DNA of 64,000 bases, taken from the NCBI GenBank assembly GCA_016861025.1, contig BOKO01000008.1, positions 62,001-126,000 on the forward strand. The letters run 5' to 3'. This document shows, one piece after another, positions 42,401-50,911 of the stretch. The notes beneath the pieces were generated by a model. That model did no database searches. It was given only the letters and a program-made list of their open reading frames with translations, and was not told the DNA's origin. The position numbers and the translations under genes are program-made. Numbering within the stretch: the stretch's first letter is position 1; the number at the start of each line of letters is the position of its first letter. The stretch comes from Chloroflexota bacterium. Its GTDB lineage: Bacteria > Chloroflexota > Anaerolineae > Caldilineales > Caldilineaceae.

Positions 42401-43388
42401 TCTCGCTCCAGGGAGAGACCGTGTTGCGCGCATCGACTGCCTGCACGCGCCAGAAGTAATCCTGATCGTTGCTCAGCGCTTTCACCGGCGTATAATCGGT
42501 GTTGCGCGTGATGATTTGATCATAAGCGACGAAATTCTCTTGGGTGCTGATCTGAAGACGATATTCCTTTGCTCCTTCCACTGCAGCCCATGAGAGGCGA
42601 GGTGTGAACAGCAGTTCAGCCTCGTCGTCAGGGATCAGCAGTTGGGGCGCTATGTTCCAGTTGAAGGTGAAGCTCCAGATTGGGCTGGACGCGCCGACAT
42701 GTCCTTTATTATCAACCGGCGTCACCTGCCAATAGTAGACGTTGTTGCCAAGTCGCTGCAGAGGAGTATGGTGAGGTTTTGTTGTAACGACCGTGTAGGC
42801 TGCGGAAGTCATTTGTGGATCGGTCGCTATGCGTAGCTGGTAGGTTGCTGCACCGGGAACAGGCAGCCATGAGAAATGGGCGTGTGCAAATGCGGTAATT
42901 GCAGCGCCATCCTCCGGAGCGAGCAGCACGGGATGAATTTCGCCATTGTGTCCCCAATTTACTGTGAAACTGGAAACGCCAGAGAACTCACCCCAGGTTG
43001 TGCCCGCCCTTGCCCGCACCCGCCAGTAGTAAATCCCATCGCCAAGTGCAATCAAAGGCGTATAGCTCGTATTGCCGGTGTCGGTGCTCACCAGGTTTAT
43101 TGAAAAACCGCTCGACGTGCTGATTTGCACCTGATACATCGTTGCGGAACTGACAGCTTGCCAGGTTAACGTCGGCACGCCCAACGGTGGATGTGTGACG
43201 CCGGTGACCAGCTCGCCTTCGGCGGGCGAGAGCAAGATAGGGGCGTCCGGCCCCGCAGCAAGCGATGCAGTCGATGACTCTTGGGCGGAAACGATGGATG
43301 ATGACAGCATCCACGATGACAAAAGCACTGTGACTGTCATGGCGATAAACCGGACGCAGTTCGCAGATGCCAAACATCGGAAAATCAT
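39492..43388 (-). CDS. Very large secreted protein with repeated fibronectin-III-like domains
   Basis: This 1298-residue protein has a signal peptide ending near SIVSA. The body holds about ten beta-sandwich repeats of roughly 90-110 residues marked by W-x-P-V-x-G-A-x-x-Y-x-(V/L)-Q-I and YYWRV(R/Q)A, as in fibronectin-III-like modules of surface proteins. A central region (about 735-890) is different and includes dates-like beta segments (ISYALYFDTDHAPDSGG), perhaps a carbohydrate-binding-like module. There is no membrane anchor. The extreme C-terminus is YKLFLPAIQSR, resembling a YLPL-type tail common in exported proteins of this phylum. GGAG precedes the ATG at 43388. It probably acts in adhesion or binding, with no enzyme motif seen. 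Confidence 0.85.
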   Translation of the reverse strand: MIFRCLASANCVRFIAMTVTVLLSSWMLSSSIVSAQESSTASLAAGPDAPILLSPAEGELVTGVTHPPLGVPTLTWQAVSSATMYQVQISTSSGFSINLVSTDTGNTSYTPLIALGDGIYYWRVRARAGTTWGEFSGVSSFTVNWGHNGEIHPVLLAPEDGAAITAFAHAHFSWLPVPGAATYQLRIATDPQMTSAAYTVVTTKPHHTPLQRLGNNVYYWQVTPVDNKGHVGASSPIWSFTFNWNIAPQLLIPDDEAELLFTPRLSWAAVEGAKEYRLQISTQENFVAYDQIITRNTDYTPVKALSNDQDYFWRVQAVDARNTVSPWSEIRRFRMKWNFKPQLLSPTNNSIHLSYPFFSWAPVPSAERYQIQIAANNDFRNPKIADKTLYNVTNYIQTSWPSQPPTLPETAYYWQVRAIDAQGNTTPWSETWSFQFSDPTGSLNANSRYPTTPNLIYPLPFYDPDTENTPVHGDRSFGSPVFIWDTAHIPGYPGSVNYVEPADFYLLEVDDNMDMTSPNFSIATAGLAAAPTLAHPFNNLQPDSYYYWQVTAYKDGSPIGSKVKWRTRYNPAVSRMASVASAEAIHPADGFEAVAQPPVLGWLPVLGASRYRVQIAEDPEFLGLVEEAIAQFVNYVPWQGKLTPMPYGAYWWRVRGEDSGGAPIGDWSAARRFNLSVELAIGNIYDFPPLPNLTTDTSGRAHVATNIHSSGDEYALYDLYVTADRRHDDNYNQHWVFALRVGEVGDGSISYALYFDTDHAPDSGGDIDPRGNAITSSSLYRPEYILYINKTGASISTFFYRWLGNQWAPPQSLDEMRGFITDFGDAFQVLIPYTALSSADTHWVGSLALAAFSLDDAGTVRDTLPAQPEEVVFSRPVFVSNMLLPLYPFDTPLSNPIVFEDMPPLRWRMPAYGSDGYQVEIARDAKFTDIVERWDTFESSEAWVFTLMPATFQSLNAYANNESYYWRVRVRHEKYAPRPRTDFDFGPWSPPMRFRLDSRRVGNPRLSTGDNAFMTPTFLWDRVEGASGYTIQIDDDANFSSPLINQATDATSFTPLDSSATSALLPGVQYYWRVVMRRTNNIIGHWSDGMAFTKNSLWPEPVTPLNGAVLNHQPTLQWTAILTPSQGPRLAAPAYRVQVANNPSFNPIKLDETTQSTSYTPPKGKTLTDGVWYWRVAFIDGAGKLHPFSPAQSFTKEYPLPVLLGPAQGENTGVAPIFTWAPIHGAASYKLEYADNSSYNKSTVVTTDLTSHVPTKTMSNSPYFWRVQMIDADKNPGPLIEGRFVVGYKLFLPAIQSR

Positions 43389-43429
43389 TCGGTGTACTCC
43401 ATTTTGAGAGCGGATAGTCGGGCGCCGGG

Positions 43430-43435
43430 AGTATA
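43430..43435 (-). promoter_or_regulatory. Possible -10 box of the fibronectin-like protein gene
   Basis: On the minus strand TATACT lies about 42 bp before the ATG at 43388. I see no good -35 box at the right distance, so this is weak. The gap 43389-43675 otherwise holds only a family B hairpin at its far end. Confidence 0.3.
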
Positions 43436-43627
43436 CCGATCGTGTCATGACCAGATATGTGTAAAAAGAGGGCGATGACCGGTGCACCAGACCAAACCAT
43501 CACGAAAAATCTATTTACTTTTTAGTATATGGGGCGTACAACCACCTGTCATCGGACAAATAGCCCATTTGTGAAGAGCGAGTTGAGGGTTTCTGTGGAG
43601 TAGCGGGGATGAAAGAGGGGGAGAAGA

Positions 43628-43690
43628 GGAGATGGGAGAGGAGAGCAGGTGGCCGGGTATCGTCTCTCCCTCTCCCTATCTCCCTATCTC
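43628..43690. repeat. Inverted GGAGA/TCTCC run (family B-like) at the end of the coiled-coil operon
   Basis: GGAGATGGGAGAGGAGAG on the left is nearly complementary to the CTCTCCCTCTCCCTATCTCC run on the right. The final codons of the 43676-44611 gene (KGEIGR and the stop) are encoded in it. It may double as the operon terminator hairpin. Confidence 0.6.
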
Positions 43691-44611
43691 CCCTTTCGCC
43701 AACTTCCTGGCGGCTTCGATCCAACCGGTGTAATCTGGCGGAATCGGGGCGCGTGAGGCGACGGCTTGTTGCAGCATTTCGGGCGTCGCCTGCGCCAGGG
43801 CGGCGTAGGTGCGGATGCCTGCGCTGTAGAGCCGCTGCTCGTAGATTTTGCCGATGCCAGGGATCGGCTCGAAGTCGTCGACAGGGTCCCCGCTCCAGAC
43901 ATAGCCCACGGTGTTGCTCTCTTCGGCTAACTGGCGCGCTGAAGCGCGCATGGCGTCGAGGTTGACCGTGGCCGCCTGCGCTTTGCCGATCTTCAGCAAA
44001 CGAAGTAGGGTCTCATCGTCGAGCGTGGCAAGCTCCCAGTAGGCGCCAATGCCCGCGTTGTAGAGACGTTGCTCAAAGACCGCGCCGATTCCTTCGACGG
44101 CGGAGAGATCTTGGGGCTGGTCGATAATTGTCGGCACAACCCTGACTTGCAGCGCCCGATTGGCGAACGACAGCTTGGCGGTTGACAAATCGGCGAGCGA
44201 TTGTCCCAACGCAGCCAGCGCAGGCGCTCGCTCTTGCCAGCCTCCGCCGGCTTGAAACCGTTGCGGAGCGAGCTCCAAAAGCCCGCTTCTCTCAACCGTC
44301 AACGCGTCGGAGACGCGGTGCTGGGCGAATCCGGTTTCCTCCGCTTGCGTTTGTTGTTTGCTTTCCAGGGTGGCGACCAGCAAGCGCAATCGTTCGATCT
44401 CGGCAGCCTGCTCTGCCAGTTGCGCGCGCAACTGCACTTCCTGATCGGCGGTGAGCGATGCACCCACCATCTGGCTCATTCGCCGCTCAACCTGGGCGAT
44501 GCGCGCCTGAGCGTTTTCCAGCGCCGCGTTCTTTTGTTTCAGCAAATTCGCCAGAAACGCAGTGGCGCCTGCCAGCAATCCAAAGATGATCAGGCTCAAT
44601 CCTTTGCGCAT
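43676..44611 (-). CDS. Membrane-anchored coiled-coil protein with two helix-hairpin-helix-like domains (cluster gene D)
   Basis: This 311-residue protein has an N-terminal membrane helix (LSLIIFGLLAGATAFLANLL), then a coiled coil (about 28-95, rich in Ala, Gln, Glu), and a C-terminal half with two HhH-like units: LSAVEGIGAVFEQRLYNAGI at about 168-187 and FEPIPGIGKIYEQRLYSAGI at about 245-264. Such I-x-GIG-x-x-x-x-x-L-x-x-x-GI units resemble DUF4332-type helical hairpins that can bind DNA or proteins. The last 200 residues closely parallel the end of the 1208-residue neighbour, so the two are paralogues. A terminator-like hairpin separates them. Confidence 0.82.
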   Translation of the reverse strand: MRKGLSLIIFGLLAGATAFLANLLKQKNAALENAQARIAQVERRMSQMVGASLTADQEVQLRAQLAEQAAEIERLRLLVATLESKQQTQAEETGFAQHRVSDALTVERSGLLELAPQRFQAGGGWQERAPALAALGQSLADLSTAKLSFANRALQVRVVPTIIDQPQDLSAVEGIGAVFEQRLYNAGIGAYWELATLDDETLLRLLKIGKAQAATVNLDAMRASARQLAEESNTVGYVWSGDPVDDFEPIPGIGKIYEQRLYSAGIRTYAALAQATPEMLQQAVASRAPIPPDYTGWIEAARKLAKGEIGR

Positions 44612-44631
44612 GTTCTCCCTCCCTCAGCACA

Positions 44632-44666
44632 AAAGACCGGGCTCCCATATAGGCAACCCGGTCTTT
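44632..44666 (-). terminator. Hairpin between cluster genes C and D
   Basis: AAAGACCGGG (44632-44641) pairs with CCCGGTCTTT (44657-44666) around a 15-nt loop. On the minus strand the stem begins at the stop codon of gene C and ends in CTTTTG. It may terminate or attenuate transcription before gene D, which would lower D relative to A-C. Confidence 0.72.
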
Positions 44667-47600
44667 CACTTCATGTCAATGCCTTGCTGTAAGCTCCTAC
44701 TCTTCGGCCTGCTTTGCTTTGCTTTGGTTTCTTCCATCAGTTGACGCGCCTGCTCGATCCAGCTCTCGAAATCGGGCTGCGCTGGCGGCTTGGGCTTGAC
44801 GATTGCGGCGAGTTCCTCTGGCGTTTTGGAAGCAAGCTCGCTGTATTTGCGAATGCCGGCATTGTAGAGGCGCTGCTCGAAGATTTTGCCGATGCCTTCA
44901 ATCGGCTCAAAATCATCGGGCGCCTCGCCATCCCAAATCTGGCCGACCGTGTTGGTCTCTTCAGCCAGGCGACGGGCGTCCGCACGGATGGCGTCGAGGT
45001 CCATGTGCAGCAGTTGCAGTTCGTTGAGCTGCAAAATCTGCTTCAGATCGTCGTCGCTCAGCGTCGCCAGCTCCCAGAAGGTGCCGACGCCCGCCTCATA
45101 CAGTCGCTGCTCGAAGACGCGCCCGATGCCCTTGACATCGGTCAAATCTTGCGGCGCGCTCACCATCTGGGGCAGCATCCGTACAGCAACGGCTGAGTTG
45201 GCGGCGGAGAGTTTGGCGTCAGGCATGAGCGAAAGCGATTGACCCAATTCAACCACAGCCGGCGCCCGTTGTTGCCAGGCAGTTGCTGCGTTGAACCGGC
45301 TCTGCACTTGCTCCAACTCAGCGCTGCGCAGTTGAAGTTCTGTACGAACGCTCTGCACTTCTTCCGTTGTCTGGGCGAGCCGCGCCTGCAACGCATCGTA
45401 GCGCGCCTGAACCTCAGCCAGTTCATCGTTGCGTGTTGCAAGTTGCGTTTCCAGATCAGAGCGAACAGCGGCAAGCGCAGCAAGCTCGCTGCTCAACCGC
45501 TCGATTTCGGCGCTCTGGCTGGCAATGCTGGCGGAAAGGTCGGCTTTGCTATCGATCAGCGACTGAAGCTGGCTGCGCATCTCGGCAATCTCAGCCTCAC
45601 TCTGTTTGATGCGAATGTTGCGTTTGCGCGCGGCGGTGATCACGGCGGCGGACCCTCCGGCTGCAACGCCTATTGTCGCCAGCCGTTGCGCAGCTTGCTC
45701 GACGGAGTTCTCGTCGTCACTATCGATGGCAACCGAGAATTCGCTAAGACTGGCGTTCAAGGCTGCTGTCTGTTCGTGCAGCGCCAGCAGCTCGGCGTTT
45801 TGCGCCTCGATCTGGTTTTCGAGATCGAGTTTCGCCTGCTGGAGTTTGTCTAGCTGCGCCTGAAGCTCCTGGTTTGTCTGTTCAGCGGCAGCCAGTTGCA
45901 TCTCCAAATCGCTCCTGGCTTGCTCGATCTCGGCCTTCGCCTGTTCGACCGCTGTTTTTTCCTGTTCGAGCGCAGCTTTTGCTTCTTCGGTCTCGGCAAG
46001 TTGCAGGCGCAGCGCGTTGATTTCCACTCGCGCCTCGCGCAGCGCCAATTTTTGCTTGCGTGCGACGGCGACAACCGTAACAGCCCCGCCAGCGGCGACG
46101 CCAACCGCCGCCAACCGTTCACCGACTGCAATGTCGGCTTCCTCGCTGTCCTCATCCAGCGCAGCGGAAAGCGCGCTCAATCCCTGATCAAGTTCGTCGA
46201 TTTGCCGACGCGTGATTGTCAGCTCGGCGGTCAAGGTCTCGATTTGTGCTTCAAGCTCGCTCTTTGTCTGCGCATAGTCGTCAACCTGACCCTGCAGCGA
46301 TTGCAACGATTCTTGCGCCGCCGCCAGTTGCGCTTCAAGCTCTGTTCGGCTTTGTTCTAGCTCCTGGCGAGTCTGCTCAGCGTCGGCGAGTTGCTGGCGC
46401 AACGCTTCGACTTCGACTTGCGCCTCGACCAGAGCGGCGTTCTTTTGGCGAGCGGCGACAATCAGTCCTGCTGCGCCTCCTACGGCCAACGGTGCAGCAG
46501 CAGTGCGCGTGGCCCACTCCGCCTCGTCCGTTGCAACTGTGTCTATGTCTGCATCCACCTCGCCTGCAAGGACGGATGAAAGATCGCCCAACTCATGTTC
46601 TAGTTCGCTGAGGCGTTGCCGTGTGTTCGTCAGTTCGCCGCTGATCGCACCCAATTGCTCTTCAAGATGGCTCTTTGCCTGCTGCAGATCGGCGAGCTGC
46701 GCCTCGGCTGCGTCTCTGGCGTGCGTCGCCTCGCCGAGATGGGTTTCCAGTTCTCCCACCTTTTGATTGAGCGCATCGATTTCAGCCGTTTTATCAGCCA
46801 GTTCCTGTTGAAGCTGCGCGGTCTGAGTGTTGAGATCGAGCAGAAGGTTGTCTTTCTCGCTGATCGTCGCTTCGAGGTCGGTCTTGGCTGCGGTCAGGGC
46901 GCCTAACTGTTCTTCCAACTCGGCGACCCGGTTTTGTGCGGCGTCCAGTGCTTCGCGTGCACTTTCAAGTGCAGCCACAAGACCTGCTACTCTGGAGGCA
47001 GTGTGCGAAGCTTCGTCGCCAGCGTCGAGTGCAACGGTGGTCGAACGCACTGCGTCGAGCGCTGTTGCATCGATTGCAGCCGGCTCGTCGGCGACGGCGC
47101 CAATCTGTTGAGAGATGGCGGTCAGCGCAGCAGCCAGACGCTGACGTTCCGCCTCGCTTATTTCGCTGGCGGCGACGGCGGCGGCGATCTGTTCGTTGAG
47201 CATCTCGACTTCGGCTGTGCGGCTCGCAAGTTCAGCCTGAAAGGCTGCCGCGCGTGTTTGGGCGTCTTCCAACCCAGCGCGTGCGTTGTCAAGTTGAGCG
47301 AACAGATCGTCCAGGGCGGCAATTGTGTGTGTGATCTGCTCGTCCAGGTTTGAATCGTCAGCGCCTGACATTGCCGTTTCGTCGTCGGCGCCTTCCATAT
47401 TTTCGACAGGTGATTCATCTGCTGGCGCCACGCCAACCCGTTGCGCAATCTGGCTCAGTGCATCGGCAAGGCGTTGGCGTTCGGTCTGGCGCAATTCAAC
47501 CTCGGCGGTCAGTGCGGCGATTTGTTCGTTGAGTGCATCCAACTCGGCGCTGCGGTTGGCGATTTCGACCTGAAAACCGGCGGCGCGATTCTGTGCGTCG

Positions 47601-48292
47601 GTGACGTAATTCTCGAACTCGGTCTTTTCGGACAGCGCAATTGCCAACTGTTCTTGCAGTGTTCCAAGTTCGGTGTTGGCGGCCTGCAACGCGGCTGTTT
47701 TGCGGTCCAACAAGGCGGCGAGGGCATCCACATTCGTTTCGAGCGTTGCAATCGGATCGGAGTCTATGGCCGTTGCTTCCGGGGCGCCCTCTTCGTCTGC
47801 TACGGCGTCCACGTCAGGCGAATCGGCGGCTGCCGCTGTCTCGGCGGCCAGATCATCGGCGTCAAACTGAGCGAGCAGGGCGACCAGACGTTCGCCGATT
47901 GCGCGGATGCGCCCATCCTGCGCCGCTTTGACGGCGTCGACGGCGGTCGTTTGCGTTGTGACTTCCGCCAGTTGCGCGTTGAGCCGTTCGCACTCCTCGC
48001 TGCGCGTTGCGTAGCTTTGGCGCAGCGCAGCGAGCTCCGTCTCGGCGTCGGCAAGCGCTTTGTTTTTTTCCGCCAGAAGCGTCTCCAGATCGCTGTTGGC
48101 GGCGCTCAACGCGCCCAATTGCGCTTGCAGTTCTTCCGAACGAATCTGTGCGTTGGCAAGCTGGTCACTCTGTTGGGCGTATGCAGCCGTAACAGCGTCG
48201 ATGGTGGCGGCAAGCTCATTAAGCCGACTTTCAATCGCAGTCGGATTGTCAAGAATGTCGTCGATTGTGGACAGCGTATCTTCAACTGACAT
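44666..48292 (-). CDS. Giant coiled-coil protein with repeated Gly-rich hydrophobic modules and two HhH-like domains (cluster gene C)
   Basis: This 1208-residue protein is almost all alpha-helical coiled coil, with heptads rich in Leu, Ala, Gln and Glu. Three related modules near 595-640, 723-768 and 866-910 each have an acidic start, a Gly/Ala/Val-rich hydrophobic stretch (AVGVAAGGAVTVVAVA, ATIGVAAGGSAAVITAA, PLAVGGAAGLIVAA) and a basic ARKQK-like turn, then a heptad ending ALRxQL. The last 200 residues carry two HhH-like units (DVKGIGRVFEQRLYEAGV near 1052 and IEGIGKIFEQRLYNAGI near 1131). I chose the ATG at 48292 because GGGGGAG precedes it. It overlaps gene B by 11 bp. Function unknown; a filament, tether or chromosome-organising role is only a guess. 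Confidence 0.82.
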   Translation of the reverse strand: MSVEDTLSTIDDILDNPTAIESRLNELAATIDAVTAAYAQQSDQLANAQIRSEELQAQLGALSAANSDLETLLAEKNKALADAETELAALRQSYATRSEECERLNAQLAEVTTQTTAVDAVKAAQDGRIRAIGERLVALLAQFDADDLAAETAAAADSPDVDAVADEEGAPEATAIDSDPIATLETNVDALAALLDRKTAALQAANTELGTLQEQLAIALSEKTEFENYVTDAQNRAAGFQVEIANRSAELDALNEQIAALTAEVELRQTERQRLADALSQIAQRVGVAPADESPVENMEGADDETAMSGADDSNLDEQITHTIAALDDLFAQLDNARAGLEDAQTRAAAFQAELASRTAEVEMLNEQIAAAVAASEISEAERQRLAAALTAISQQIGAVADEPAAIDATALDAVRSTTVALDAGDEASHTASRVAGLVAALESAREALDAAQNRVAELEEQLGALTAAKTDLEATISEKDNLLLDLNTQTAQLQQELADKTAEIDALNQKVGELETHLGEATHARDAAEAQLADLQQAKSHLEEQLGAISGELTNTRQRLSELEHELGDLSSVLAGEVDADIDTVATDEAEWATRTAAAPLAVGGAAGLIVAARQKNAALVEAQVEVEALRQQLADAEQTRQELEQSRTELEAQLAAAQESLQSLQGQVDDYAQTKSELEAQIETLTAELTITRRQIDELDQGLSALSAALDEDSEEADIAVGERLAAVGVAAGGAVTVVAVARKQKLALREARVEINALRLQLAETEEAKAALEQEKTAVEQAKAEIEQARSDLEMQLAAAEQTNQELQAQLDKLQQAKLDLENQIEAQNAELLALHEQTAALNASLSEFSVAIDSDDENSVEQAAQRLATIGVAAGGSAAVITAARKRNIRIKQSEAEIAEMRSQLQSLIDSKADLSASIASQSAEIERLSSELAALAAVRSDLETQLATRNDELAEVQARYDALQARLAQTTEEVQSVRTELQLRSAELEQVQSRFNAATAWQQRAPAVVELGQSLSLMPDAKLSAANSAVAVRMLPQMVSAPQDLTDVKGIGRVFEQRLYEAGVGTFWELATLSDDDLKQILQLNELQLLHMDLDAIRADARRLAEETNTVGQIWDGEAPDDFEPIEGIGKIFEQRLYNAGIRKYSELASKTPEELAAIVKPKPPAQPDFESWIEQARQLMEETKAKQSRPKSRSLQQGIDMK

Positions 48293-49607
48293 GAGTCTCC
48301 CCCTCTTCTTCCTGGGCGACCGGCTGCATCTGAGTCTCTTCCACTGTTGGCGCAGCGTCCTCTCCTGCATTGCCGTTTGCGGCGGCTTGTGTCGCAGCGC
48401 CGAGAATGCTGCGCAGCCGGAGATCATAGGCGCCAATCTTGTCGAGCAACCCGCTGATCATGGTTGAACGTTCGGAAAGACGTCGCAAGAGCGCTTCTCT
48501 GTCGGCGGAGAGCGCAGCGAGCTGTTCCTGCGCGGCGGCGACCGCACTGTTCAACCCCTCGATTTGACTGATTCGCTCGTCGAGTTGTTGCTGCAGCGCT
48601 GCACGCGCAGTGAGCGCCTCTTCGAGTGCGGCTTTGAGGTTCTCGTGCTCGTTCTTGAGTTCATCCAGTTCCGCTGTGCGGGCGTCGAGCTCCGCCTGAA
48701 AATCTGGCAGATCGGCTGTGGGGATGATTGGTTCGACCTCTTCTTCGCTCACCGTCAGGGCGGCGGGCGTTGTGAGGCGGGCAGTTTCTGCAGCCGCCAT
48801 CCGGTCGAGCAATACGGCGTATTCGCTGTTGCGTTGCTCCAACGCAGCGGCGATTTGTGCGCCAGCAGCGGTCAGCATGCTCAGATCGCGGCGCATATAG
48901 TCGAGCTGGTTCTGGGCGTCGGCGATGGCGCGGTCGCGTGCGGCGAGTGCAGCTGCAATTGCGTCCTCTCCGCTCGCCACGATGTCACTATACTCACGGC
49001 GACGCAAATACAATTCGGCGGAGACAAGCACTTCTTTTTCCGCCAGGCGCTCGGCCGTGGCGCGCGCCAGCGCCAGCTCGCTCTCCAACGCAACCATGCG
49101 CTCGGTTAGGGCGTCGGCCTCGACGCGTTCCGCCAACGCTGTGGTCGCAGTGGACTCGGCTGCTTCGCTCGTTTCGGTGGTTGTTTCCGCCGCCTCTTTT
49201 TCGGCGGCGAGTGCTACGCTGCGCGCCCGTGCTCCGCTCCAGGCGCCGCGTGTGTGCTCAAGCTCGGCCTTGAGTTGCAATTGGGCGTCGTGGCTGGAGC
49301 GCAGCGCAGCGTGGAGACGGTTCAGTTCTGCGCTGGCTTCGGTGAGTCCTTGCTCGCTGGCTTTCAGCAGTTTGACCAGGGTTTCCTTGTCGGCGGCCAT
49401 CTGATCAAGAGTTGCCAGGTTCTCCTTCAGTTGACCTTCTGTCTTGCGCAAATCGTTTTCGGCAGACCTTAACTTGCGGCGCACACTCTCGGCTTCAGCG
49501 ACCGCTTCCTCTGCAGCGCGCGTCGGGCCGCTGCGCCCAGCAAACCAGGCGATGATAAACCCAATCAGAAAGGCGCCAGCCAGATACAGGATTTGTGTGT
49601 TGTCCAT
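48282..49607 (-). CDS. Membrane-anchored coiled-coil protein (cluster gene B)
   Basis: This 441-residue protein starts with one membrane helix (ILYLAGAFLIGFIIAWFAG), followed by an almost continuous coiled coil to about residue 410 and an acidic Gln/Glu-rich tail (EETQMQPVAQEEEGE). I chose the ATG at 49607 because AGGAG lies 7 nt upstream. A longer frame to 49640 has no support. It overlaps the start of gene C by 11 bp, which suggests coupled translation. It shares the N-terminal anchor-plus-coil plan with genes A and D but has no HhH-like domain. Confidence 0.82.
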   Translation of the reverse strand: MDNTQILYLAGAFLIGFIIAWFAGRSGPTRAAEEAVAEAESVRRKLRSAENDLRKTEGQLKENLATLDQMAADKETLVKLLKASEQGLTEASAELNRLHAALRSSHDAQLQLKAELEHTRGAWSGARARSVALAAEKEAAETTTETSEAAESTATTALAERVEADALTERMVALESELALARATAERLAEKEVLVSAELYLRRREYSDIVASGEDAIAAALAARDRAIADAQNQLDYMRRDLSMLTAAGAQIAAALEQRNSEYAVLLDRMAAAETARLTTPAALTVSEEEVEPIIPTADLPDFQAELDARTAELDELKNEHENLKAALEEALTARAALQQQLDERISQIEGLNSAVAAAQEQLAALSADREALLRRLSERSTMISGLLDKIGAYDLRLRSILGAATQAAANGNAGEDAAPTVEETQMQPVAQEEEGETHVS

Positions 49608-49710
49608 TTTATTCTCCTGTGGAGGCAAATAGTCGATCATCGGCTAAAACCCTGCCAGGTGCGTAGGTGGGCCGGGTGGCAGCGGGCAGGGCAGCCCTAT
49701 GAGCGACGGC

Positions 49711-50580
49711 TTAGCCGACGGCCTGCTTTGATTGCAGTTCGTTCACCTGTTTTGTCAGCTCGGCGATCCGGCTATTGGCGGCGACAAGCGCGTCGTCTTT
49801 CATTTTAATCATGGTGGAGGTGAGCGCAGCCATTTCGCTGGCGACATCGCCGCGCGCCTTTTGCAGCCGGTCATCGAGCTCGGCCTTTGCCGCGCTGAGC
49901 GCCTCGACCGTGGCCTTAGCGGATTCAAGCTCGGCTTGCGTGTCGATCAGCTCGCGCTCGCGATCTTCGAGCAGGCGTTGAAGGCTGACCGCACGCTGAT
50001 AGGCTTCGTTGAGCGCAACCTCGCGGGCGCGCGCACTTTCGGCTGAGGCGCCTGCCTCCACCTCCAGCTCAGCAAGTCTGGCGCGCGCTGCGTCATACGC
50101 CTCGCGCATTTGGGTGTTCTCAGCGACGGCCGCTTCATAGCGGGCGCGTAGCTCCTCCAGCTCGTTGGCGGCGCTGCTTTGTGCGCGATCAAACTGATCC
50201 TGCAACATCGCCAGTTGCATCTTGGCGTCAGCCACTTCGATGTTGCGATTTTGCAGATCGGCATCCAACGCTTCGCGCTGCTCGACGACCGCTTTCAACT
50301 CTTCCTGGACGGCGCTCAACTGTTTGCGCAGATCATCGCGCTCGTTGTTGTTGCGAGTCAGGTCGTTCTTTAGCGTGTCGATCTGCTTGCGTGCATCCGC
50401 CAGATCGCGCTCGGTGCGCCGGCTCTTGTTCTGAATGTCGGCGATCTGCGCTTCATATTCGGCGTTGCGACGGCGCGGGGGGAGACCTGTCAGCAGCCAG
50501 CCCAGGATAAAGCCGATGACGACAGCAATTGCCAGTGGCATCCAATACGTGGTAATCCACTGCATGTTCATCCAATCCAT
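49711..50580 (-). CDS. Membrane-anchored coiled-coil protein (cluster gene A)
   Basis: This 289-residue protein has a short N-terminus and one membrane helix (WMPLAIAVVIGFILGWLLTG), then a basic PPRRR turn and a coiled coil to the end (for example TERDLADARKQIDTLKNDL). GGAGG precedes the ATG. It is the first of four same-strand genes (A-D), with 103 bp to gene B. By the positive-inside rule the basic turn would put the coil on the cytoplasmic side. No enzymatic motif is visible. Confidence 0.82.
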   Translation of the reverse strand: MDWMNMQWITTYWMPLAIAVVIGFILGWLLTGLPPRRRNAEYEAQIADIQNKSRRTERDLADARKQIDTLKNDLTRNNNERDDLRKQLSAVQEELKAVVEQREALDADLQNRNIEVADAKMQLAMLQDQFDRAQSSAANELEELRARYEAAVAENTQMREAYDAARARLAELEVEAGASAESARAREVALNEAYQRAVSLQRLLEDRERELIDTQAELESAKATVEALSAAKAELDDRLQKARGDVASEMAALTSTMIKMKDDALVAANSRIAELTKQVNELQSKQAVG

Positions 50581-50633
50581 GATATTCCTCCGGATCGCGT
50601 CAGGGTGTGAAAAGAGTGATAAATTTTGGGTCG

Positions 50634-50647
50634 AACAATCGATTGTT
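50634..50647. promoter_or_regulatory. Perfect 14-bp palindrome upstream of the coiled-coil operon
   Basis: AACAATCGATTGTT is fully symmetrical and lies about 55 bp before the first gene of the operon (start 50580), where an operator would be expected. The gap 50581-51071 also has a plus-strand promoter near 50884. An 82-codon plus-strand open frame in it (50723-50971) shows no features of a gene. Confidence 0.4.
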
Positions 50648-50883
50648 TACAAATGAAATGATAAGTAAGACTATCTACGCCGTTCAACTAATTAAACGGA
50701 CTGTGTAAATCAAGAGACGGGAATGTGGCTGTTCGCCGTACACAATGAAAAAGCCAGAGAAAGCGATATTTCTAGTTTCAGCTATCAGGCAGTTTTTGTC
50801 AAACGATCTGACGCTGAGGGCTATGTTTCGCTGACTCACCTAAATTCTGACGTCTGTAAAAATCTGAAGCGCGCCTGCCAACA

Positions 50884-50911
50884 TTGGAAAAGTCCACCGC
50901 TCTGCTACAAT
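50884..50911 (+). promoter_or_regulatory. Candidate promoter of the aldo/keto reductase gene
   Basis: TTGGAA (50884-50889) and TACAAT (50906-50911) are separated by 16 bp, giving a leader of about 155 nt before the ATG at 51072. Confidence 0.48.
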
